A DNA stretch of 64,000 nucleotides from Allorhizobium borbori (GTDB taxonomy: Bacteria > Pseudomonadota > Alphaproteobacteria > Rhizobiales > Rhizobiaceae): the NCBI RefSeq assembly GCF_014196535.1, contig NZ_JACIDU010000008.1, positions 1 through 64,000 of the forward strand, written 5' to 3'. Below the pieces are notes generated by a model. That model saw only the letters and a program-made list of their open reading frames with translations. It did no database searches and had not been told where the DNA came from. Shown here piece by piece: positions 51,899 to 61,600 of the stretch; the stretch's first letter is position 1, and the number at the start of each line of letters is the position of its first letter. Both the position numbers and the translations under genes were made by a program.

Positions 51899-52609
51899 TC
51901 AGAGACTGCGTACAGCGCCGCTGACGATGACGGGCCCCGTGGGCAAGCCGGTGGGCGAACCGCCGAAAGGCTCGACCGTGACCGCCAGAACAACGCCGTC
52001 GTGCAGACCGGCCCGCATCTCCGCCGGGATGACGATCTCCCCTCCGGCACCGGCCTCCAGTACGCCAAGCGATTTCGGGCTGCCGCTGCCGGGCACGACC
52101 CAGAGTTCAAGCGATTTCTGACCGGCCTCAGGCGCTGCCGCCGGTACGATCTTCATCCGGCCATCGGCGGCATTATAGGAAGCAAGAAGAGCAATGGTAC
52201 CACCGGGTGCGGAGAGTTCGGCAACAAGCGGCACGGGCGCAGCCCGGAATGGCGGCCAGCCAGAGGCAACGATAACGGCAGCAAATGCCGCAAAGCAGGA
52301 GCCGAAGGCGAGGCCTCGCCAGAAGGCGAGCGAGTGCCACAAGCCGGCAGGAGGTCTGGCCTCGGCGCCAAACAGACGGCTTTCGATGCGCGAAAGGATG
52401 ACAGGGTCCGGCGCGGCTTCGCCATAGATCCCGTTCCAACTGGCGGTATCGGCCTGCCAGCGCTCGACAAGGCGCGCGAAGGCCGGCTCCGCGACCATGC
52501 GCGCCTCGACTTCACGACGCTCTTTCGTTGACAGAACGCCCAGCACATATTCGCCCGCCAGAGCATCGTCGGCGCTGGTCGTCCTCCGGTCTTCGTCGCC
52601 TGTCGTCAT
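51899..52609 (-). CDS. Anti-sigma factor (RskA-like)
   Basis: 236 residues. An N-terminal cytoplasmic anti-sigma region contains 'ALAGEYVLGVLSTKERREVEARM', without the HxxxCxxC zinc motif. One membrane helix is near residues 95-118 ('GSCFAAFAAVIVASG'). The periplasmic C-terminal domain has 'SLELWVVPGSGSPKSLGVL' (core 'LELWVVPG.G.P.SLGVL'), the hallmark of the RskA domain. It holds the ECF sigma factor inactive until a signal, usually by regulated proteolysis. Start ATG 52609 overlaps the sigma stop (ATGA). Confidence 0.9.
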   Translation of the reverse strand: MTTGDEDRRTTSADDALAGEYVLGVLSTKERREVEARMVAEPAFARLVERWQADTASWNGIYGEAAPDPVILSRIESRLFGAEARPPAGLWHSLAFWRGLAFGSCFAAFAAVIVASGWPPFRAAPVPLVAELSAPGGTIALLASYNAADGRMKIVPAAAPEAGQKSLELWVVPGSGSPKSLGVLEAGAGGEIVIPAEMRAGLHDGVVLAVTVEPFGGSPTGLPTGPVIVSGAVRSL

Positions 52610-53148
52610 TGCTCCATGCACTCTCTCAGTTTGAGCAGGCTACGCCTAAGCCAGGTCCGCACCGTGTTCAGCGGCACTTTCAATTCATCTGCCAGCTCAA
52701 GATAACTCAAGCCCTCGACATAGGCACGACGCACCGCATCCGCCTGCGGGGCCTGCAGCCGCTTCATGCAATCGTCAATCCGGCGGCCCTCGTCGCGGAC
52801 GGCAGCGACTTCTTCCGGGTTGGGGGCGCCATCATCGAGAGCCTCGGAAAGATCGTCAATGTCCTGCGCTGCCGGTCGTCTGGCCCGGATCACGTCGATG
52901 GCATGGTTTCGGGCAATCGCCACAAGCCAGCTTGTCGCCGTTCCGGACCGGGTGGCGAAGCTGCGCGCGCGCTGCCAGATCTTGATGTAGATCTCCTGCA
53001 ACGCTTCCTCGGCATCCGTCCTGTCTCGCAAGATACGAAGACAGACGGCAAAAAGTTTCGGGCTCGATGCGTGATAAAGATGGGCGAATGCAGCCCGGTC
53101 GCCTAGCGCGACCCGACCGATCAGGGCATCGAAATCAGGGTTCGACAT
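52606..53148 (-). CDS. ECF-type RNA polymerase sigma factor
   Basis: 180 residues with sigma region 2 ('LRDRTDAEEALQEIYIKIWQRA', 'WLVAIARNHAIDVIRAR') and region 4 ('AYVEGLSYLELADELKVPLNTVRTWLRRSLLKL', core 'LADELKVPLNTVRTWLRR'). It lies in the SigK/RpoE-like group paired with RskA-type anti-sigma factors. Co-transcribed with its anti-sigma gene. Expected targets are the fasciclin gene and possibly the adjacent DUF3833-like gene. Signal unknown. Confidence 0.93.
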   Translation of the reverse strand: MSNPDFDALIGRVALGDRAAFAHLYHASSPKLFAVCLRILRDRTDAEEALQEIYIKIWQRARSFATRSGTATSWLVAIARNHAIDVIRARRPAAQDIDDLSEALDDGAPNPEEVAAVRDEGRRIDDCMKRLQAPQADAVRRAYVEGLSYLELADELKVPLNTVRTWLRRSLLKLRECMEQ

Positions 53149-53165
53149 GATCGTGGCTCACATTC

Positions 53166-53672
53166 TCATTTGCGGCGAAAAACAACCTTGGTCCACGCCA
53201 CCGGCAGCGCCCACTTCGTCACCAGCGCGTTGTTGACGAGCGTGCCGTCCGGTTTCAGCACCATGCGGTCATGAAAGCGCACGCGCATCACCTTGCCGGA
53301 GGCAGGAATATCCACGAGGTAGGTGAAGGTCGCTGTATCGCCGCGCACCGTCACCGTGGTTTCGCCGACCACATCCTCACGGGTGCCGCGATAGCGATTT
53401 TCGGCGATCTTGCGAAAACGCCACGTCTTGCGGTCCCGCTCACCGTCGGCATAGCGGAAGTTCTCGACAAGAACGAGCGTCCTGCCATCCCACTTGCCGT
53501 TGAGATCGACGGTGAAGTCCCGCTTCACGCCGTTGATGGCGGTAAAGCTGCCCGTTGCGATGGTGGAACCCTTGAAATAGCTTTCAAGGCTGAAGGGCGC
53601 GGCATCCGCTGCGCGGGCAGGCACGAGACCGATGATGGCGGCGGTCAGAAAACTGGCGGCAAGGCGAAACAT
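53166..53672 (-). CDS. DUF3833-like exported protein
   Basis: 168 residues with a signal peptide of about 22 residues (MFRLAASFLTAAIIGLVPARA). The body shows 'LESYFKGSTIATGSF', 'VDLNGKWDGRTLVLVENFRYADGERDRKTWRF' (core 'GKWDGRTLVLVENFRYADGE') and a beta-rich remainder, matching the DUF3833 family (calycin-like fold, function unknown). It precedes the ECF sigma gene by 17 nt and is probably the first gene of that operon; related operons in other Proteobacteria also link DUF3833 with ECF/ChrR or lipocalin genes. Confidence 0.8.
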   Translation of the reverse strand: MFRLAASFLTAAIIGLVPARAADAAPFSLESYFKGSTIATGSFTAINGVKRDFTVDLNGKWDGRTLVLVENFRYADGERDRKTWRFRKIAENRYRGTREDVVGETTVTVRGDTATFTYLVDIPASGKVMRVRFHDRMVLKPDGTLVNNALVTKWALPVAWTKVVFRRK

Positions 53673-53764
53673 ATCATCCCTCCGGGTTCATGATGGATCG
53701 ACTGCCCTTCTAAACGCGCGCCGATGCCTTCCGGATCAAAGGCCGTGACCTTTTCTGCCGTCTC

Positions 53765-54826
53765 CTATTCATAGCCCGTCATTTCCAGATAGCCCTGGCC
53801 GGGCTTCGAACCCGTGACCCGCACCGGGCCCTCCCAATAGGGAAAGCGCCCCGCCACCCATGCGGCATCATTGACCGCCTTTACCGTCACGTCGAGTTGC
53901 TGCGCCGGCAGTTCCACACGCCAGAGAACGGGAACCTTCCGCCCCGCCACCTGTGCCGTCGCCTGTGGCGTCAGTTTCAATGCGTTGGGCGTCAGCGGCG
54001 TCGCCGTGCCATCCGCCGCAATCCAGGTGCCGGACACGAAATTTCGCCCGCCGGTATGCCTGAGGCGAAAGCCCATCAGCTTTTCGCCGGTTTCGAAATG
54101 CAGCGAGAACCAGTCCCACCCCTTCTGGTCGGCAGCCAGCGGCTGGCTGGACCACTCCCGGTCGAGCCACGCCTGCCCGGTTACTGCCATGTCTCTTCCG
54201 GGAAATTTCAGCGTGCCGGACACCCGGTAGGAGGGCTGCGAGTAATAATAGCTCGCCTGCCCGCTTTCGGATTTGACGGAATAGCCGCGATCCCCGTGCA
54301 GGACGAGCGGGCCGGTCGCTTCAAGCTGCAAATCGTAACGGAAATCCTTGCCCCCGGCAGCCATGTCGAGCCTGTCCAGCCCGGCCGCATCCGGCGCGGC
54401 AAGGCGCCACTCATCGATGAAAGCCGTAAAGGGTTCGGCCGCCACACCAGCCTCGCCGATGCCACCGCGCGCCAGCCGCTCGGCTGAATAATGGGCATCG
54501 GGCGTCGTCAGTGCGGCATTGCCCATCCAGATCTGCGGGCTGGTCCATCCCTCTCCTTCGCGGGGTGCCATGGCCGACCGGAACAGCGTCCACTGCACGC
54601 CGTAATCGCGCCCGTCCTCGCCCTTGAGATTGGCGGTGACGTACCACCATTCGATGCGGAACTGCGGATGGGAGCCGTGATCGGCGGGAAATGTGAGCAC
54701 CGTGCCCCGCTCCGGCACCGAATAGCCCTTGGCATCACCGCCAAGTCCGGCAAAGCCCTGCGCCAGCGAGACGCTTGCGACGGCGCAAAACAGGAGGACC
54801 AGCAACGCTCTAGCGTTCATTGGCAA
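53765..54826 (-). CDS. attH: Lipocalin-like/AttH family exported protein (hydroxyneurosporene synthase-like)
   Basis: 353 residues with a signal peptide (MPMNARALLVLLFCAVASVSLA). Two lipocalin-like modules are present: 'FPADHGSHPQFRIEWWYVTANL' near residue 50 (core 'HPQFRIEWWYVTANL') and 'GQAWLDREWSSQPLAADQKGWDWFSLHF' (core 'GQAWLDREWSSQ'). This is the AttH/CrtC fold. In Agrobacterium attH lies behind an ABC transporter, as here. The substrate may be a lipid or hydrophobic compound exported by the ABC system. Overlaps the permease gene end by 17 nt. Confidence 0.9.
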   Translation of the reverse strand: MPMNARALLVLLFCAVASVSLAQGFAGLGGDAKGYSVPERGTVLTFPADHGSHPQFRIEWWYVTANLKGEDGRDYGVQWTLFRSAMAPREGEGWTSPQIWMGNAALTTPDAHYSAERLARGGIGEAGVAAEPFTAFIDEWRLAAPDAAGLDRLDMAAGGKDFRYDLQLEATGPLVLHGDRGYSVKSESGQASYYYSQPSYRVSGTLKFPGRDMAVTGQAWLDREWSSQPLAADQKGWDWFSLHFETGEKLMGFRLRHTGGRNFVSGTWIAADGTATPLTPNALKLTPQATAQVAGRKVPVLWRVELPAQQLDVTVKAVNDAAWVAGRFPYWEGPVRVTGSKPGQGYLEMTGYE

Positions 54827-57218
54827 ACACCTTCAGCAGATCGGAGGGCGTAATCCGTGCGAGCCGCAGCAGCGGAAATGCAACGGAAACCAGTGAGGCC
54901 ACCACTGCGAAGCCGGCAAGGCGCAACCAGTCGAGCGGGAAAAGCCGCAACGGCAACCGCCAGCCGAAGGCCTCGACGTTGACGATGGCGAGCAGCACCC
55001 AGGCAAGCGCAATGCCGACGGGAATGGCGAGAACAAGCGTCGCGACCACCAGCAGCAGCGTACGAATGAGTTCGAGCCGGGCGAGCGTGCCGCGCCGCGC
55101 GCCCATGGCCCAGACCGGCGCAAGCTGCGGCAACCGCATGCCCGAAAGCGTCGTCATGCTGGCAAAAAGCGCGATACCGGCCGTGCCAAGCGTCAAGATG
55201 TTGAGCGCTGCGGTCACGGCAAAGGTCTGTTCGAAAATGGCGAGCGAACGGCGCTTGATCGCGGCCTGATCCGTCACCTGCATCGACCCCAGTCCGAATT
55301 GCGATTCCAGGCCTTCAATCAGGGCTGGAACGGCATCGGGCAAGGCTCTGACACCAAAGCGCAAGTGCTGTGCTGCGGGAAACAGCCGGTCGAACAGGTC
55401 GAGGCCGATCATGACCTGCCCGGTCGGGTTACCATAATCCGAATAGACCCCCGCGATGGGTAACGCGGTGCTGCCCGGCAGCGAAAGCCTGTCGCCCAGC
55501 GCCATATGGTTTCGCCGGAAAAGCTGCTCGTTGACCAGAATGCCCTCGCCCGCCTTCACCCGGTCCCACACGTCCGGGCGGGCCTGCAACAACGGCCAGT
55601 GGTCGCGATAGGTCGGGTGGTCGGCCACGCCATAGACCTGCCCCGGTTGGCCGGCAAGCTCGGCATCGGCATTCACGATGGGCAGGAGCGCATCGACCTT
55701 GGGCTTCAGCCAAAGCGCCACGTCGCGGGCCTCCGCCTCGCTGCGGGCCGTCACATAAAGTTCGGCGGCCAGCCGCTGGTCCAGCCAGCCGGTAAAGGTG
55801 GCGCGAAAGCTGGCGACCATGGTGCTGACGCCGACATTGGCGGCAAAGGCAATGAGAAGCGCCATGACAGCCAGCGACAGGCCGGGCACCTGCTGACGCG
55901 TATCCGCCCAGAACCATTGCGCCATGGGCCGCATCGCCCAGCGCCCGGCCAGCGACACGAAGGCGAAAAGCAGGCCGGGCCACAGCAGGGCCGCGCCCAG
56001 CAGCAGGCCCGCCAACACGGCAAAGCCGGCGAGCAATCCAGCGCCGGACAGCGCCAGTGCCGCCGCCCCGACCAGAAGCGCAACCGCCGCAACGGATTGC
56101 AGGAGGAGAACCCGGCGGGACGCCTGAGCCCAGGCGCGTGGCTGCGCCGGCGCCAGCAGCGGCAGGCGCGACAACTGCCACAGGCTTTCCGCGGCAGAAA
56201 GCAGCGCGCCACCAAGCGCGATGGCCAGGCCGCTCAGAACCCATTGCGGGCGAAAGGCGAGCGACCCTTCGACGGCGGCGCCGTAGAGCGCGTTCAGCGT
56301 TCCGGCCACGCCCGGCATCAGCGCTGCGGCAACGAAATAGCCAAGCCCCAGACCGATGACACCGGCAACCAGAGCAAAGCCCGTGATTTCGGCGAGCGTC
56401 AGCGCCATCAGGAGCCGGGTCGAAAGCCCCAGCGAACGCAGCGTGCGAAAGGTCGGCCGGCGCTGCTCGAAGGCCAAGCCAACGGTGGAATAAACGATAA
56501 AAAGCCCGACCATGAAAGCGAGAAAGCCGAAGGCGGTGAGGTTCAGGTGAAAGCTGTCGGTCAACCGACTGATGTCACCACCCGCCTGAGGCTTGTGAAG
56601 GACAAGGCTCGGAGCAACCTCTGACAGCGCCGGAACGCCCATCGGTTGCTCTGGCAGGAGGATCAACCGGCTGACGCGCCCCTGCTTTCCAAGCAAGCGC
56701 TGCGCAATACCGATATCGGCGATCGCCATGCCCGGCAGAAGATCTGCGCTGACCCTGAGCGGCGGAGTGTCCACCCCCCTCAAGGTCTCAAGCACGGAAG
56801 GCGCAACCTGAACGAAGCCCGGCGGCGTGATGAAATCGACCAGTGCGCCTGCCCCTGCCAGTCCTGCAGCCGTGCCGTCCGCCGGCATGGAGACCGGCTC
56901 GATGCCGATCAGCCTCAGGCGCTGGCCTTCCACCCGCCAGTTCCCCTCCACCACCGGTGATACTCGCCAGCCGGCGCGGCGAAGCGCGATATAGGTTTCC
57001 TGGTCGATCTCACCACCGTCGCGCTCCGTCAGCGTGTCGAAGCGGTCTTGCCCGATCAGTGCCCCTGCCCGGTCATAGCTGGCGCGAGCCTCCGTATTGA
57101 TGGCCTGAACGCCGGACCAGAGCGCGGTGGCAAGGCACAAGCCAAGGAGCAGCATGGCAAGCTGGAAGGGGTGACGTCGCCAGTGGGAAAGAAGCGCGCT
57201 GAAGCTGGCGACCATCAT
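54810..57218 (-). CDS. ABC transporter permease (FtsX/LolE-like, double-module)
   Basis: 802 residues with about ten hydrophobic segments in two FtsX-like modules separated by large periplasmic domains (MacB/LolCE superfamily). One helix is N-terminal ('FQLAMLLLGLCLATALWSG'), blocks follow around residues 240-480, and a C-terminal block ends 'LRLARITPSDLLKVFANE'. The architecture fits an exporter or mechanotransducing permease rather than an importer. ATG 57218 overlaps the ATPase stop (ATGA). An in-frame upstream extension through the ATPase gene is not credible. Works with the ATPase and AttH protein. Confidence 0.88.
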   Translation of the reverse strand: MMVASFSALLSHWRRHPFQLAMLLLGLCLATALWSGVQAINTEARASYDRAGALIGQDRFDTLTERDGGEIDQETYIALRRAGWRVSPVVEGNWRVEGQRLRLIGIEPVSMPADGTAAGLAGAGALVDFITPPGFVQVAPSVLETLRGVDTPPLRVSADLLPGMAIADIGIAQRLLGKQGRVSRLILLPEQPMGVPALSEVAPSLVLHKPQAGGDISRLTDSFHLNLTAFGFLAFMVGLFIVYSTVGLAFEQRRPTFRTLRSLGLSTRLLMALTLAEITGFALVAGVIGLGLGYFVAAALMPGVAGTLNALYGAAVEGSLAFRPQWVLSGLAIALGGALLSAAESLWQLSRLPLLAPAQPRAWAQASRRVLLLQSVAAVALLVGAAALALSGAGLLAGFAVLAGLLLGAALLWPGLLFAFVSLAGRWAMRPMAQWFWADTRQQVPGLSLAVMALLIAFAANVGVSTMVASFRATFTGWLDQRLAAELYVTARSEAEARDVALWLKPKVDALLPIVNADAELAGQPGQVYGVADHPTYRDHWPLLQARPDVWDRVKAGEGILVNEQLFRRNHMALGDRLSLPGSTALPIAGVYSDYGNPTGQVMIGLDLFDRLFPAAQHLRFGVRALPDAVPALIEGLESQFGLGSMQVTDQAAIKRRSLAIFEQTFAVTAALNILTLGTAGIALFASMTTLSGMRLPQLAPVWAMGARRGTLARLELIRTLLLVVATLVLAIPVGIALAWVLLAIVNVEAFGWRLPLRLFPLDWLRLAGFAVVASLVSVAFPLLRLARITPSDLLKVFANER

Positions 57219-57874
57219 GGCTGGATGCGCCCGCCGGTCAGCACAACATGCCGGTCGAGCATGGCCGCAAGCCGGGCCGAATGCGTGACCATCAGAAGTG
57301 CCGCGCCGGTTTCGCGCACGAGATCGAGCAGCAGCGTCATCACGGTATCGCCGTTGGCCTCGTCCAGATTGCCGGTCGGCTCGTCCGCCAGAATGAGCGG
57401 CGGGCGGGCGGCAAGCGTCCGGCCGATGGCCACGCGCTGCTGCTGGCCACCCGAAAGCTGTTCGGGATAGCGCTCCAGAAGCGCGGTCAGGCCCAAATGG
57501 TTCGCCAGCACCTTTTCCCATCCGACATCGCGCCGCCCCGCCAGCCGGGCATGGAAGGAAAGGTTCGCGGCGACGGTAAGCGACGGAACGAGATTATATT
57601 GCTGGAAGATGATGCCGACACGCGTGCGTCGCACTTCGGCCCGGCTGCTGTCATTGAGACCGGAAAGCCTGTGCCCGGCGACGGTCACTTCACCCTCGTC
57701 GGGCGCATCAAGCGCACCGGCCAGATGCAGAAGCGTGCTCTTGCCGCTGCCGGATTCACCGGTCAGCGCCAGGCTCTGCCCGGCGGCCAGATCGAGATCG
57801 ACGGTGTTCAGCACCGTAAGCGGCCCCTCCGCCGTCTGATACCGCTTGGTGACGGAACGCAGCGAAAGCACCAT
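57215..57874 (-). CDS. ABC transporter ATP-binding protein (LolD/MacB type)
   Basis: 219 residues. Walker A is 'TGESGSGKSTLLHLAG', the Q-loop lies in 'IIFQQYNLVPSLTV', the signature is 'LSGGQQQRVAIGRTLA', Walker B is 'LILADEPTGNLDE' and the H-loop is 'LMVTHS'. This is the LolD/MacB/FtsE-like class that pairs with FtsX-like permeases. ATG 57874 (GAGG 9 nt upstream) is preferred to 57889 or 57928. First gene of the ATPase-permease-attH operon. Confidence 0.93.
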   Translation of the reverse strand: MVLSLRSVTKRYQTAEGPLTVLNTVDLDLAAGQSLALTGESGSGKSTLLHLAGALDAPDEGEVTVAGHRLSGLNDSSRAEVRRTRVGIIFQQYNLVPSLTVAANLSFHARLAGRRDVGWEKVLANHLGLTALLERYPEQLSGGQQQRVAIGRTLAARPPLILADEPTGNLDEANGDTVMTLLLDLVRETGAALLMVTHSARLAAMLDRHVVLTGGRIQP

Positions 57875-57973
57875 GACGGCAAACCTCATCGATTGAAGCG
57901 GACGACACTGTCTTAAAGGCAAGTGCACGCGAAGACAAAGCCCCTACGCGCGAACCTTGTCCGCAGATTGCCG

Positions 57974-58528
57974 TCAACCCTTCGTTTCGGTCACCAAAAG
58001 AAGCAGCATGTAGAAGATGATGGTGAACATCAGGCCGCGGAAGGCAAAGGCCACGAAGCGATATTTCTGCTTGGCGATGAAGGCCAGAATGTCGGCGTTT
58101 TCCAGATATTCGCGAAATAGGTAGCCGATGTCGGGATTTTGGGCCGATTTCTCGAAAATCGGCCGGTGGATCGACCATGTGCCCCAGAACAACGAGGTTG
58201 ATTTCGGCACATGGCGGGGCAGAACCACCATGACGGCAAACAGGACGGAGAATATCGAAGCGACGGCGAGACCCGCGGAAACGAAAGCCTCCGACCAGGA
58301 ACCATGGACATAGCGGGTCCAGTTGAACACACCTCGGCCTTCCGCAGACGAAACAAGAAAGGCCACCATGAAAGTGAAGATATAGGCCGCCTTCTGGTCG
58401 GAAATTTTGATCTGATCATAGAAAATATCGTTTATCTTCTTGATGTGATTAAAATATTCGCCGTTTATTTCGACTGCCGCCTCGGGTTCCCCCAACATTT
58501 CCGTCGGCGTCCCATCAAAATCACTCAC
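57974..58528 (-). CDS. Pycsar-effector-like membrane protein (PycTM/DUF5706 family)
   Basis: 184 residues from GTG 58528, eight nt after GGGGGAGG; an ATG at 58570 lacks a ribosome site. Residues 20-50 read 'EYFNHIKKINDIFYDQIKISDQKAAYIFTFMVAFLV' (core 'QIKISDQKAAYIFTFM'), followed by two membrane segments (about 45-65 and 85-110). A cytoplasmic part with 'SLFWGTWSI' and 'YLENADILAFIAKQKY' follows, then a C-terminal membrane helix ('FRGLMFTIIFYMLLLLV'). This is the PycTM effector domain that, in Pycsar antiphage systems, responds to cyclic nucleotides made by an adjacent cyclase. No cyclase is directly beside it; a class III cyclase gene lies 3.7 kb away. Defence role is hypothetical. Confidence 0.75.
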   Translation of the reverse strand: MSDFDGTPTEMLGEPEAAVEINGEYFNHIKKINDIFYDQIKISDQKAAYIFTFMVAFLVSSAEGRGVFNWTRYVHGSWSEAFVSAGLAVASIFSVLFAVMVVLPRHVPKSTSLFWGTWSIHRPIFEKSAQNPDIGYLFREYLENADILAFIAKQKYRFVAFAFRGLMFTIIFYMLLLLVTETKG

Positions 58529-58636
58529 GTTTTCAACCTCCCCCAATCCTTTGCCGCACCGATACTCCATAGTGAAAACTGGGTGGATGTCAAAGTCCGC
58601 TTGACACTTTAACGTTGCTAAAGGATTTGTTAACTC

Positions 58637-61600
58637 ATGCTCGGGGTGACAAATCGTATTCTTATGGCAGCGACAACGTTGCCCTTCATCGTCATGGCTT
58701 CCAGTCTGGAAGCCTCTGCCGAAACTGTTGCGCGCTCCGGCTCCATTGCCGGGGCCGTTATTGCGCGCAAATCGGAAGAGGAAATCCGGTTCATCGACGT
58801 GTCCGACTGGCGTTATGTCGACCTGAAGCAGGATCTTGTCAGCGGCGACGTGCTGCGTACCAACGGCAACGGCCAGCTTGCCATCCTGTTTTCCGACCGC
58901 ACGCAGGTTCGCCTCGGCCGAAACTCTTCGCTCGTCGTCAAACAGATCACGACCGGCACGAGCGCCGACACGGTGCTCGAACTGCAATCCGGCTCGATCT
59001 GGGCCCGTGCCGAGCGCGGTGGCACGGCTGTTTCAGTCGAAACGCCGGCTGCGACCGCCGCCATTCGCGGCACTGACTGGACGATGACGGTCGATGGTTC
59101 CAAAACCTCGTTGTCGGTGCTCGAAGGTGAAGTCGAGTTTTCCAACCCGCATGGTAGCTTGCAGGTAAAGCAGGGGCAGGCGGCAGCGGCGACGCTCGGG
59201 CAGGCGCCGCACCGCGTCACCATCGTGGAGTCCGACGACCGCGAGCAGATGCTGTTCTACTTGCAGCCGCGCGAAGCCTTTCTCCAAATGCGCCCCTCGC
59301 CAGAGCCCATTGCAAAGCTGAGAGCCGATGCCGACCGTATCGATGCACGGCCCATCAACAGCCGAACTGTTGAGGAATGGCTGACACTGGCGGAAAGCCA
59401 GCTTGCGCTGGAGGGACGGCAGAAAGCGCGTGAGACGCTGACAGTCCTTCGGGGCAAATCGCTCACGTCCGTGCAGCAGGCCCGCGTCGGGCTGATCGAA
59501 GCCGTGATCGCCGCTTCCGAACGGCGCTATGCGGAGGCGGCGGCCCTCTTCGCCAGGGTCGAGCCGCGTCTTGACAAGCAGCGCCGGAGCATCGCCCTTT
59601 ATGGTGGCTATTACGCCCGCTCGCTTGCCAATCCCAACAAGACCATCAGCCTGCCGCACCCGACCGGCGACGTCTCGGAGGTCTTCCTTCGCGCCTATGC
59701 CGTCGGCTTCCTGCAGGACACGAAGGCCGCCATCAAGGTTCTGGCCGAGGCGGAACGGCGGTTTGGCGAGAGAGCCGAACTCCCTGCCTATCGCGCCTGG
59801 CTGGCGTTCTTCCTCAACGACCGCGCACAGGTCAAGGAAGCCATCGACCGGGCGCTGGCACTCGATCCGAAGGAGCCGGTGGCGCTTGAAGTGCGTGCCC
59901 ATTATCGCGCCGGCATAGAAGGTGACAGCGACGGCGCGATTGACGACGTGCAGCAAATTATCGGCGTCGCGCCGGGCTCATCCTCGGCATGGAACCTGCT
60001 CGGCACGCTGCAATCCGACCGCGGAGCCAACCGCGAGGCTGAGGCGGCTTACCTCAGGGCCGTCGAACTGGAGCCGGATTCGCCGGTCGTCCTGATCAAT
60101 CTCGCCGTGTTCTATCTCGAGACCGGTCGCATGGATGCGGCGAAGCGCGCCATCGACAAGGCCGTCGAACTCGATCCGTCGCTGGGTCCCGGCCTCATCG
60201 TGCGCGGTATGTATCACCTGCAATCCGGCGAGGTGGACCAGGCGATTGACGACCTTTTGGCGGGAACGGTGGCCGATCCCAGCTATTCGCAGGGCCAGCT
60301 TCTTCTGGCCGCCGCCCATTTCGAAAAGGGCGACCGGGTACCCGGCGCGCAGGCCCTCGACAACGCCAATCGCCTTGATGACAACGATCCAGCTATCGCC
60401 GCTGTGCGCACGGCCGTGGCAATCGATAATTACGATTCTGTCGGCGCCATTCGCAGTGCGCAGGATTATGTGAAGCGGGCCCGCGCCCGGGGCGGCCAGT
60501 ACAGCGCGCTGGGTGCCAATCAGGAAGCCGGCTCTTCGCTGAACGGGGCCTTCCGTTTTCAGGGCATGAACGCCTGGGCCGAATATTACAGCGATTCCGT
60601 CTTCGATCCGTTTTCCGGCACGTCCTATATCGACCAGACAGTGCGCGGCAGCACCGATATCTTCGCCAACGACTTCGCCTACGGTACCGATATCTTCAAC
60701 AATTCCGCAAACAGCCGCACCTTTTCCTCATTGGTTCAGGGGCTGATGCTTGAGCCGCACGTCATCGCCAGCCGCTCGCTGACCCCGGAACTGCTCAGCC
60801 GGCCCTTCATCGAGAGTTCGATTGGCGGCGGCTTCACCCATGGCGGCGGCGACATGGGCTACACGACGGAAGCCGAGGTGCAGGGCTACAACAACCGGCC
60901 CTTCCCGGTGAGCTTCTATTCCAGCCTGAGCTGGGAAAATGTGCCGGATAACCGCACCATTGCCTCCACCGACCAGCTCGACACGAACAAGCGGTTTCGG
61001 CATGGCATCGCCTATGTCACAGCCAGTCCAACGCCCTATGATCGCGTCATCAGCTATTTCAACGGTTCGACAAACCGCTTCAGCGGCGACCGGCTGATCA
61101 CGCCATTGATCGGCGGAGCATTTCTCGGCGGACAGACCCTGGACACGGAAACCTATAATGCCGGCCTCGGCTGGAGCCACACGGTCGAATACCAGAACGT
61201 CGTCAACGCGGCTCTTCTGTTCAGTGCTTCCAATATCAACAGCCGCGAAGATACGACGATCATCGACAGCACCCCGGCATTCGTGCAGAGCGATTCCAGG
61301 CTGAACGACTATCGTGAGCGCTACTACATCGCCGCCCTCAACCACACGGTGGCGACCGGTGACTTCACATGGCGCTATGGCATCGAGGGCGGCCTGATGC
61401 GAACCGAAACCGACCAGACCTATATCGACTGGCTGGTGCCCGGCTCCACTGTCAGCGCCTCGGCATCGCAAACGTCGGGACTTGCCCGTGCCTATGTGGA
61501 TGTGCTGCACGAGATCACACCTGATATCAGGGCCGAATACGCCCTGTTCGGCACGCTCATTTCCGGCGGCGGAACGGATGTGCAGCGGCTTGATCCGCGA

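Noticed and set aside
57219-57521. N-terminal extension of the ABC permease by about 100 residues
   Set aside because: It overlaps the ATPase gene in another frame, is Arg/Ala/Gly-rich without pattern, and the ATGA junction at 57218 explains the start.
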